Under the pieces are notes generated by a model that saw only the letters and a program-made list of their open reading frames with translations, ran no database searches and was not told the DNA's origin. From positions 1 to 5,473 of the forward strand of contig DNLQ01000005.1 in assembly GCA_003488415.1 (NCBI GenBank): a stretch of 5,473 nucleotides of DNA. Reading direction: 5' to 3'. The position numbers and the translations under genes are program-made. Within the stretch, counting starts at the first letter, position 1; the number at the start of each line of letters is the position of its first letter. This DNA is from Ruminococcus sp. (GTDB lineage Bacteria; Bacillota; Clostridia; Oscillospirales; Ruminococcaceae). This document shows, piece by piece, positions 1 to 4,693 of this stretch.

Positions 1-31
1 CTGCCTTTCTGCAATTTCTAAGCTATCACAT

Positions 32-60
32 ATTATACCACAGTTCGCCGGGATTGGCAA
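32..60 (-). promoter_or_regulatory. Divergent sigma-A promoter reading off the left edge
   Basis: On the minus strand there is a -35 TTGCCA (60-55), a 17-bp spacer and a -10 TATAAT (37-32), with an extended -10 TG one base upstream (40-39). Transcription would start near position 25 and leave the window, so the gene it serves is not visible. It lies back to back with the lipoprotein promoter, about 100 bp away. Confidence 0.55.
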
Positions 61-160
61 CATCTGCGGAAGAAATAGTGAACGCAGCACAAAGAAGGCG
101 TGATACATACAGGAAAACCGGTGCAGGATACAGCAGAATATTACAATCCAGTAAAATGTC

Positions 161-189
161 TTGTCAGAACAAAAAAATTGTGTTATAAT
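161..189 (+). promoter_or_regulatory. Sigma-A promoter of the lipoprotein gene
   Basis: A -35 TTGTCA (161-166), a 17-bp spacer and a consensus -10 TATAAT (184-189), preceded by an extended -10 TG at 181-182. The start would be near 196, giving a leader of about 36 nt before the ATG at 232. No operator-like repeat is evident. Confidence 0.7.
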
Positions 190-231
190 AGATTCGTTTG
201 ATAAACCACTATCATACATGGAGGATTAAAA

Positions 232-1224
232 ATGAAAAAGTTTACATCTGTTATAACACTTTTAGCATTTCTTACAGCCATGACAGGCTGTGTAAAGACT
301 GAGGACGGACAGCCTTCCGCCAATACCGAAGCTACCGCAGCAGTAACTGAGGCAACGGAGGCTGAGACAGAAGCTGCTGAGACAACAGAGGCTGCAACTG
401 AGGAGACTACAGAGGGAACCACCTCTGCGGATGCCACCGAGCCTGAGAAGGATGAGACAGAGTACTTCCCTGTTGACGGCAACACTATGGGGCTTACAGG
501 TCTCACAGCTGACAGACTGGAGGACGATTGGTTCTACAACGGCAACGAGAAGGGCGCTAAACTGACGATATACGATACAGACGCTGTAAGCGGCAAGTTC
601 ACTTCTGCCGAGCGCTCCGGCAAGACTGTCACTGGCAGCTTTGCGCTGGAGTATTCTCTCGGTGATGACGGCGAGACAAGGACATACCGCTACAACTTCT
701 ACGACAGCGACGGAAATCTCTGGAACAGCTTTGAGATACCCCAGGAGGAAGATACGGATACTCTCCGTTCTCCCAAGAACGGTACTTCCTTCAAGCGTGC
801 AGGTAACGAGACTGAGGAGCCCACAGAGGACACTACAGAGGAAGCGACCAAGGAAGCTGATGCTGAGGCTGGCGAGGGACTTTCAAAGTATGTCGGCATA
901 TGGGATTACAACGGAGTGGGCATTGAGATAACTGCTACCGGCTCAGACACCTGCGACGTGAAGATCACAGGATCCGATCCCAGCTATACATGGACTTATC
1001 CCTGCCAGTACTACGAAGCCGGGGACAGCTCCATAGAGCAGATATTCTGCGACGGTGCAGGCACAAAGGCTTACACCTACTATGACGAGAACGGCGAAGC
1101 ACAGTCAGAGATATTCTACACTGACGGTACAGCCGGCTTCAATATCAACGACTACGGCTATCTGGTAATGTTCACAGATAACTACGACTTCAGTGCAGAC
1201 TGGGGCTTTGAGAAGATAAACTGA
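232..1224 (+). CDS. Two-domain lipoprotein with Thr/Glu-rich linkers, function unknown
   Basis: A 330-residue protein predicted to be exported and lipid-anchored on the outer face of the membrane. It starts with a lipoprotein signal: MKK, a hydrophobic stretch, then Met-Thr-Gly-Cys with the lipidated Cys at residue 20. Residues 29-75 are a low-complexity linker rich in Thr, Glu and Ala. A first Tyr/Asp/Gly-rich, probably beta-structured region covers about 76-186, a second acidic linker about 192-216, and a second beta-rich region about 217-330. The C-terminal region (IWDYNG, alternating Tyr/Thr strands, final WGFEKI) resembles the lipocalin-like or single-barrel domains common in clostridial lipoproteins; this is my reading of the pattern, not a search result. 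GGAGG at 220-224 lies 7 nt from the ATG and fixes the start. It is a single-gene unit with its own promoter and terminator. The ligand and role are unknown. Confidence 0.85.
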   Translation: MKKFTSVITLLAFLTAMTGCVKTEDGQPSANTEATAAVTEATEAETEAAETTEAATEETTEGTTSADATEPEKDETEYFPVDGNTMGLTGLTADRLEDDWFYNGNEKGAKLTIYDTDAVSGKFTSAERSGKTVTGSFALEYSLGDDGETRTYRYNFYDSDGNLWNSFEIPQEEDTDTLRSPKNGTSFKRAGNETEEPTEDTTEEATKEADAEAGEGLSKYVGIWDYNGVGIEITATGSDTCDVKITGSDPSYTWTYPCQYYEAGDSSIEQIFCDGAGTKAYTYYDENGEAQSEIFYTDGTAGFNINDYGYLVMFTDNYDFSADWGFEKIN

Positions 1225-1235
1225 TGATACCGCTG

Positions 1236-1264
1236 ACGCACCGGAAATATCCGGTGCGTTTTTT
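1236..1264 (+). terminator. Intrinsic terminator of the lipoprotein gene
   Basis: A perfect 10-bp stem (ACGCACCGGA at 1236-1245, TCCGGTGCGT at 1250-1259) closes a 4-nt AATA loop and runs into six T (1259-1264). It begins 12 nt after the lipoprotein stop codon. Confidence 0.9.
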
Positions 1265-1275
1265 ATGTGTACAGG

Positions 1276-1304
1276 AAAAGGACTGCCCGAAGGCAGTCCT
1301 TTTT
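1276..1304 (-). terminator. Bidirectional terminator between convergent genes
   Basis: A perfect 12-bp inverted repeat (AAAAGGACTGCC at 1276-1287, GGCAGTCCTTTT at 1292-1303) can end transcription in both directions: five T on the plus strand (1300-1304) and TTTT on the minus strand (1279-1276). Read on the minus strand the loop is C(UUCG)G, an exceptionally stable tetraloop, which suggests the dockerin-like gene (stop at 1327) is its main client. It would also catch lipoprotein read-through that escapes the terminator at 1236-1264. Confidence 0.85.
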
Positions 1305-1326
1305 ATTATATATGGTGATTTGTCGA

Positions 1327-2250
1327 TCACATATGAGCTGTGTCGTAATCGCCGAAGCCGTAGAAGTAAGTAATATCCTTGTATCTGTCAGGGTTGGAGA
1401 ATACCTTCATTATAGCTGTAGCATCAGCGTCAGTAACCCAGCCGTCGCCGTTGATGTCTGAAGCGAGCAGAGCGCTGAGTATCTGAGACTCGGTGTATGC
1501 ACCGTTGGAGTACAGTGTATTGTCGATGCCTGCGCTCATTACCTCGCCGATATAAAGAGCCTTGGTGTATCTGGGGATATCATTGCAGTCAAGGTAGAAA
1601 GGTCTGTTCTGACCAGTAGCCTCGTTCATGATAGCAGTTACCTGAGCCTCTGTGTATTTCTGACCGTAAGTGTTTACCAGCTGCTGGATGCAGCTTGCAT
1701 CGCCTACTGATATGCCGTTGCCGTAGCCGAGGCACTTTGTAGTATCGCCGACTCTTACAGTCTGTACGCTTACCTGGCTCATTGTCTGGTTAATAGCGTT
1801 CTTCTTAACGATACCGTTTACATAGGGATTGGAGCCTGTGTATGTGTAAGTTACAGAAGCGATGATGCCCTTCTTGTCGAGGCTGCCCTCTGCGGGATCA
1901 AAGTTGAAGTTTACCTTGTTTGATGTTACAGAGCTGTTGTTGCCGATGATAGAACCGGCGATAGTTCCTCGTCTGATGCTGCCTGCATAGTGGAAGGCTG
2001 CGTTATAGTCAGGGTTGGAGTAGCAGTTGTTTGCTGCTGAGATAACATTCATGTTGTAGAATCTGTTGCTGAGAGTGAGACGTGATGTGTTGTCCAGTGA
2101 CTCATCTGTGTTGGAGAGGTAGTAGGTTCTGTTTGTTGAGTACTGTGTGAAGCTGCCTGCTGCGTTTGAAGTAAGAGCGCCAGCCATAGGAACTGCTGCC
2201 ATTACTGATGCTGAGATAGCTGCTGCGATAGCCTTGATAGACTTCTTCAT
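1327..2250 (-). CDS. Secreted dockerin-like protein with degenerate calcium-binding repeats
   Basis: A 307-residue exported protein. Residues 1-31 form a Sec signal peptide (MKKSIK, a long Ala-rich core, a probable cut after SNAA). Residues 32-172 form a Ser/Thr/Asn/Tyr-rich domain I do not recognise. Residues 173-287 are dockerin-like. A textbook calcium loop lies at 265-276 (Asp265, Asn267, Asp269, Gly270, Thr273, Asp276), followed by the helix ATAIMKVF. A first repeat at about 174-191 (GNGISVGDASCIQQLV) has the helix signature but lacks most ligand residues and is one residue short in the loop. Type I dockerins bind cohesins of cellulosome scaffoldins, normally through two closely spaced F-hands; here the repeats are about 90 residues apart, so cohesin binding is uncertain. 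AGGAGG (ending 2259, 8 nt spacing) supports the ATG at 2250. It could instead be a stand-alone surface protein. Confidence 0.85.
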   Translation of the reverse strand: MKKSIKAIAAAISASVMAAVPMAGALTSNAAGSFTQYSTNRTYYLSNTDESLDNTSRLTLSNRFYNMNVISAANNCYSNPDYNAAFHYAGSIRRGTIAGSIIGNNSSVTSNKVNFNFDPAEGSLDKKGIIASVTYTYTGSNPYVNGIVKKNAINQTMSQVSVQTVRVGDTTKCLGYGNGISVGDASCIQQLVNTYGQKYTEAQVTAIMNEATGQNRPFYLDCNDIPRYTKALYIGEVMSAGIDNTLYSNGAYTESQILSALLASDINGDGWVTDADATAIMKVFSNPDRYKDITYFYGFGDYDTAHM

Positions 2251-2406
2251 TTAAATGTCCTCCTGTATATATTAGTGAAAATAGTGTTAGAACAGAGTGG
2301 AAGGAAAGATCGGAGTTATATAGTAAAACTGTAATCAAATTGCTATATTACGCATTGTTATAATATGCTTTCTGCTGATCGCTCCCTTCTTGATCCCTGT
2401 GATCGT

Positions 2407-2435
2407 AGTATAACATATTTCCAAATGAAAGTCAA
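2407..2435 (-). promoter_or_regulatory. Sigma-A promoter of the dockerin-like gene
   Basis: On the minus strand there is TTGACT (2435-2430), a 17-bp spacer and TATACT (2412-2407), with an extended -10 TG at 2415-2414. The start would be near 2400, leaving an unusually long leader of about 150 nt before the ATG at 2250. I found no convincing hairpin or riboswitch in that leader. Confidence 0.65.
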
Positions 2436-2571
2436 TAGTGTTTTGTGTAGTTTGTGAGTGTTGTATAATGATACGGGAATGATGTAGAGAAATAAGAATC
2501 TGTTAAGAAAATATATTTATCATATCTGTGAATACTTTTTGTATATATAATTCTAATGATATTATAAATTG

Positions 2572-2598
2572 GTGCAATAAATTGTTATTATATTGCAC
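2572..2598. repeat. Inverted repeat, possible operator or hairpin
   Basis: GTGCAATA (2572-2579) and TATTGCAC (2591-2598) form a perfect 8-bp inverted repeat with an 11-nt spacer. The right arm and spacer overlap the -10 of a possible minus-strand promoter (2587-2615), so it is placed like a repressor site. I do not recognise the family that would bind it. Confidence 0.35.
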
Positions 2599-2615
2599 TA
2601 ACATAATGTTTACAA
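2587..2615 (-). promoter_or_regulatory. Possible second, distal minus-strand promoter
   Basis: TTGTAA (2615-2610), a 17-bp spacer and TATAAT (2592-2587) on the minus strand, without an extended -10. It could give a second, longer transcript of the dockerin-like gene with a leader of about 330 nt. AT-rich DNA produces such matches by chance, so this is tentative. Confidence 0.3.
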
Positions 2616-2644
2616 GTAAATCCTGTGCCTTCACAATATGATCC

Positions 2645-2673
2645 TTGATTCTGAGCGCAGGAAGTGATATAAT
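2645..2673 (+). promoter_or_regulatory. Promoter of a predicted small RNA
   Basis: TTGATT (2645-2650), a 17-bp spacer and consensus TATAAT (2668-2673), with an extended -10 TG at 2665-2666. The expected start is 2679-2681, which coincides with the first paired base of the RNA stem described in the next entry. No protein gene lies downstream on this strand before the terminator at 2784. Confidence 0.6.
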
Positions 2674-2678
2674 GATCG

Positions 2679-2807
2679 GTTAGGAATCTGTACAGATGCT
2701 GCCGGGGACGATGCCGGATAGCTGCGTTGTGCATTATCACTGTTTTTTGAGTTTATCTTTGTACATTCCACCCAATGACACGAAAAGGGCGCCCTGAGGC
2801 GTCCTTT
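2679..2807 (+). ncRNA. Predicted structured small RNA of about 130 nt, no family recognised
   Basis: The RNA would start just after a good extended -10 promoter and end at a terminator hairpin. A long-range stem pairs 2678-2697 with 2755-2772 in four Watson-Crick blocks separated by 2-nt bulges: GGT/ACC, GGAAT/ATTCC, GTAC/GTAC and AGAT/ATCT (16 bp in all). Directly inside, a hairpin at 2698-2722 pairs GCT/AGC and CCGG/CCGG around an 8-nt loop containing ACGA, followed by a small TGC/GCA hairpin (2723-2733) and a U-rich strand. A linker leads to the terminator. It does not match my memory of 6S RNA, tmRNA, SRP RNA or a common riboswitch, and no plus-strand gene follows, so a free-standing sRNA is more likely than a leader. 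A DNA palindrome, ATCTGTACAGAT (2686-2697), lies within its first 20 nt and could also be an operator. Confidence 0.45.
2784..2807 (+). terminator. Shared terminator: predicted sRNA (+) and zinc-ribbon gene (-)
   Basis: A 10-bp stem (AAAGGGCGCC at 2784-2793, GGCGTCCTTT at 2798-2807) around a 4-nt loop. As plus-strand RNA every position pairs, with one G-U wobble (2789/2802); as minus-strand RNA that position is an A-C mismatch. The stem therefore favours the plus direction. The minus-strand tail (TTTTC) is the better U tract, and the zinc-ribbon gene stops only 20 bp away, so it probably works both ways. Confidence 0.6.
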
Positions 2808-2826
2808 ATGTTTATCATTATTGCTT

Positions 2827-4176
2827 TCAGTTCTCTGCAAGTGCCTTCTGTACTGCACGGTCACGGCGCTCCTTTGCACGGATGCTCTTTCTCACCTTGC
2901 GGAAAACAAGTCCGAGGATGATCTCGAAGAGACCTGTGATACCGGCAAAAGCTGCGAACGGAAGCAGTACGGAAGCGGTGACGTAGTATTCAAACCAGCC
3001 TGTTATGACGTATATCAGGGCAGCTCCGACGGAGACTGCTGCGGCGCACACCAGCACGATGATGCCGCTCCAGAAGAATATAGCTCCGTATGCACCGGTG
3101 ATGTGCTTTGCACGGCGGTCAACCACAACAACTATCCATATCAGCAGCACCAGTGTCAGTGCCAGGAGTATTCCGAGGGTTATGTAGGAGAATATAAAAC
3201 TGATGTTCTGAAGTCCGAATCCTGCCGAATTGGAGAGACCGCTGACTGAGATGTCCTCGCAGAAGTTTTCCTTTTCGATGTTTTTCCGCATGGTGTTGTA
3301 ATCGGCAGTCTGGAGACTGTAACCGAAGCATTCCTCGGAGACATCTGAGTTCTCCTCAAAGAAGCCGATTATCTCGCTTACGCTCACTGAGGGATCCTGT
3401 TCGCTCCCGCCGATGATACAGTCAACGTATCCGGCAGCCTTGTCTCCGACGAAGGAGAGGAAATTGGTCTTTGTCATAAAATCACGGAAGGCGAAGCGGT
3501 CTGCCTTACCGTGGGTTATGTCATCAAAGCCCAGTCCCTTGTACATATTGTCCGAAAGGGATTCACCGTCGAAGTCGGCACCCAGTACGTTATCGGGTAC
3601 CATTTTCTCTATCCGTCTGCGGACAAGACTTCCCGTAACTCCGAGCTTCACGCACAGTGCAAGGCTGAGAAGTGTAAGGACTGCCACGGCAAGTACTGAC
3701 ACGAAGCCTGCAAGGATGATCTTCCCGGCGCCCACTTTTGACGGAGCCTTTTCCGCAGGCACGGGTTCAGGCTCGGGTACCGGTTCGGGCTGCGGGGAAT
3801 AAGGAATGCCGCCGTACTGAGCATTGTAATCGGACGGAGCGAAGCCGTCGTCATCTGCCGGACTATATCCCCCCTGAGTCCCGTAGGGCTGCTGAGACGA
3901 GCTGTAATCCGGAGCGTAAGCAGCCATTATGCTGCCGGCGTTCTCCTTTTCGGACGCACCGTAGGCAGTTGCCGGATCGTAGGGTGCTGCCGGTCCCGGC
4001 TCCTTTGGTGCCGGCTTTTCCTCTGCCTCCGGGACAGGATCCGCTGCTTCGGACAGTGCCGGAGCGTCCTCTTTCGCAAGGGCATCCGGTACATTCAGCT
4101 CCGGCTGTCTGGCACCGCACTCCGCACAGAATCTTGAATCGTCGTCAATGGTCTTGCCGCATGAAACACAAATCAT
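2827..4176 (-). CDS. Zinc-ribbon membrane protein with four TM segments, function unknown
   Basis: A 449-residue membrane protein. The N terminus is a short zinc ribbon (Cys3-x2-Cys6 and Cys17-x2-Cys20), the zinc_ribbon_3-like knuckle often found at the start of Firmicute membrane proteins. Residues 22-148 are a disordered-looking Pro/Glu/Ala/Tyr-rich linker ending in a Pro-Glu repeat. TM1 is about 151-179. Residues about 180-325 would be an extracytoplasmic domain with three Cys (253, 283, 306). TM2 (about 326-352), TM3 (about 364-391) and TM4 (about 399-425) follow, then a basic tail (RKVRKSIRAKERRDR). The positive-inside rule puts both the zinc ribbon and the tail in the cytoplasm. GGAGG (4188-4184, 7 nt spacing) supports the ATG. 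It is a single gene with its own consensus promoter. The family is common as 'zinc-ribbon domain-containing protein' without known function, and I cannot assign a role. Confidence 0.85.
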   Translation of the reverse strand: MICVSCGKTIDDDSRFCAECGARQPELNVPDALAKEDAPALSEAADPVPEAEEKPAPKEPGPAAPYDPATAYGASEKENAGSIMAAYAPDYSSSQQPYGTQGGYSPADDDGFAPSDYNAQYGGIPYSPQPEPVPEPEPVPAEKAPSKVGAGKIILAGFVSVLAVAVLTLLSLALCVKLGVTGSLVRRRIEKMVPDNVLGADFDGESLSDNMYKGLGFDDITHGKADRFAFRDFMTKTNFLSFVGDKAAGYVDCIIGGSEQDPSVSVSEIIGFFEENSDVSEECFGYSLQTADYNTMRKNIEKENFCEDISVSGLSNSAGFGLQNISFIFSYITLGILLALTLVLLIWIVVVVDRRAKHITGAYGAIFFWSGIIVLVCAAAVSVGAALIYVITGWFEYYVTASVLLPFAAFAGITGLFEIILGLVFRKVRKSIRAKERRDRAVQKALAEN

Positions 4177-4238
4177 GTAGAAACCTCCCTGAATATCGAA
4201 TTTTTCCCTTTATATCCACATTCTTTGCCGATAATGAT

Positions 4239-4267
4239 ATTATACACCACTTTGCGGAGCTTGTCAA
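4239..4267 (-). promoter_or_regulatory. Perfect-consensus sigma-A promoter of the zinc-ribbon gene
   Basis: The minus strand carries TTGACA (4267-4262), exactly 17 bp, and TATAAT (4244-4239): a full match to the sigma-A consensus. The start would be near 4232, with a leader of about 56 nt. This suggests strong, constitutive transcription. Confidence 0.85.
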
Positions 4268-4291
4268 ATGAATTTTCATCAAAGATCAAAG

Positions 4292-4326
4292 AAAAAAACA
4301 CATCTCCTGCCTTATGTGAAGATGCG
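4292..4326 (-). terminator. Intrinsic terminator of the predicted minus-strand RNA
   Basis: On the minus strand CGCATCTTC (4326-4318) pairs with GGAGATGTG (4307-4299) over 9 bp, including two G-U wobbles, around a 10-nt loop, followed at once by seven T (4298-4292). The wobbles would be A-C mismatches in plus-strand RNA, so the signal is specific to the minus strand. There is no convincing minus-strand protein gene upstream, which implies a non-coding transcript. Confidence 0.7.
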
Positions 4327-4460
4327 GATGTATCCGGGGCATAAAACGCTCACAGCCCCGGCTGTTGCCGGGGCTGGAGCATAGGAGATATTTATGAGTA
4401 AACGATGAAGTTGTCTGTGTCATGGAGTCTGCTGCGGTGTTTCGGTTTATTTCTCTTTCT
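4292..4460 (-). ncRNA. Predicted structured small RNA (about 170 nt), divergent from mazF
   Basis: A minus-strand RNA running from about 4460 to a U7 tract at 4298-4292. The 5' third is A-rich and unpaired. The core is a very stable hairpin (4380-4348): GCTC/GAGC plus CAGCCCCGGC/GCCGGGGCTG around an AACA loop, 14 bp with one bulged base. A flanking 6-bp helix (CATAAA 4396-4391 with TTTATG 4345-4340) leaves the pyrimidine-rich strand 4390-4381, containing ATCTCCT, as an exposed internal loop. A third GCCCCGG (4340-4334) could compete for the hairpin's second arm. ATCTCCT can also pair with AGGAGAT (4308-4302), which is part of the terminator. It could be a free sRNA, possibly acting on mazF through the ATCTCCT loop, or an attenuated leader of the zinc-ribbon gene 115 nt downstream. 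No RNA family is recognised. Confidence 0.45.
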
Positions 4461-4466
4461 GTAACT

Positions 4467-4495
4467 ATTGTATCATATCCGGCACGATATTGCAA
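4467..4495 (-). promoter_or_regulatory. Promoter of the predicted minus-strand RNA
   Basis: TTGCAA (4495-4490), a 17-bp spacer and TACAAT (4472-4467) on the minus strand, with an extended -10 TG at 4475-4474. The start would be near 4460. It faces away from the mazF promoter, with about 90 bp between them. Confidence 0.55.
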
Positions 4496-4581
4496 TAACA
4501 GGAAGTTCTCAGTATGGATACGATATGGAAACAGAGAACGGTGAAGTTTATTACATAAATGAATGTAAAGGTTACACATCA

Positions 4582-4610
4582 GAGACAGTTTATCTCAGGC
4601 AGCATATAAT
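4582..4610 (+). promoter_or_regulatory. Probable mazF promoter
   Basis: Consensus -10 TATAAT (4605-4610) with a weak -35 GAGACA (4582-4587; four of six match) at 17 bp. The start would be near 4617, giving a leader of about 77 nt. Another TATAAT at 4670-4675 lacks a -35 and would start inside the ribosome site, so it is less likely. Confidence 0.5.
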
Positions 4611-4625
4611 AGGATAGACCTGAGA
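4593..4625. repeat. Inverted repeat bracketing the mazF -10 box
   Basis: TCTCAGG (4593-4599) and CCTGAGA (4619-4625) are perfect 7-bp inverted arms separated by 19 bp, with the -10 box between them and the predicted start at the right arm. This position suits a repressor operator. In mazEF modules the antitoxin or the complex usually represses the promoter, but no antitoxin gene is visible here. Confidence 0.35.
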
Positions 4626-4693
4626 ATAAAAGAGACATACCTGACAATAATAAGACCGTAAGACATCTGTATAATACCATAGGAGACGATATC

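Larger units (their letters stand above)
2440..2640. other. AT-rich intergenic DNA with no visible gene
   Basis: Very AT-rich stretch upstream of the dockerin-like promoter. Stop codons are dense in all frames and no ribosome site leads into an ORF. It contains several -10-like hexamers, of which only the minus-strand one at 2587-2592 has a reasonable partner -35, and one 8-bp inverted repeat (2572-2598). Otherwise I see nothing in it. Confidence 0.5.

Noticed and set aside
183..506. Minus-strand Ser/Val-rich ORF opposite the lipoprotein
   Set aside because: It mirrors the Thr/Glu linker repeats of the lipoprotein and has no ribosome site.
346..860. Thr/Glu codon repeats considered as a tandem DNA repeat or CRISPR-like array
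   Set aside because: The repeats are irregular, in frame and encode low-complexity linkers; there is no constant repeat and spacer pattern.
2359..2469. Plus-strand TATAAT hexamers at 2359-2364 and 2464-2469
   Set aside because: Neither has an acceptable -35 at 16-18 bp, and no gene follows directly; both lie in AT-rich DNA.
2698..2733. ACGA-containing loop considered as a guanidine-II (mini-ykkC) riboswitch
   Set aside because: The second hairpin lacks the required ACGR loop and no transporter or other plus-strand gene lies downstream.
2696..2797. Plus-strand 33-codon ORF inside the predicted sRNA
   Set aside because: Only a weak AGGAA lies 10 nt upstream, the stop is inside the terminator loop, and the sequence shows no clear signal or domain. 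A dual-function RNA cannot be excluded but is not supported.
2631..3331. Other ORFs overlapping the 3' end of the zinc-ribbon gene on both strands
   Set aside because: They are out-of-frame shadows without ribosome sites; the 449-codon membrane protein with SD, promoter and zinc motif explains this stretch.
4514..4558. 14-codon plus-strand ORF preceded by AGGAAG at 8 nt
   Set aside because: Too short to judge, in a different frame from the neighbouring 30-codon ORF, and easily explained by chance.
4286..4579. Minus-strand ORF of 97 codons over the predicted RNA
   Set aside because: No ribosome site at its start, odd His/Cys-rich composition, and it runs through the hairpin and terminator of the predicted RNA. 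The internal ATG at 4423 (45 codons) also lacks an SD.
4525..4617. Plus-strand 30-codon ORF (begins METENGEVYYINECKGY) upstream of mazF, considered as an antitoxin or its remnant
   Set aside because: The composition is protein-like, but there is no SD at a proper distance, it overlaps the probable mazF promoter, it is far shorter than ribbon-helix-helix antitoxins, and it shows no antitoxin motif.
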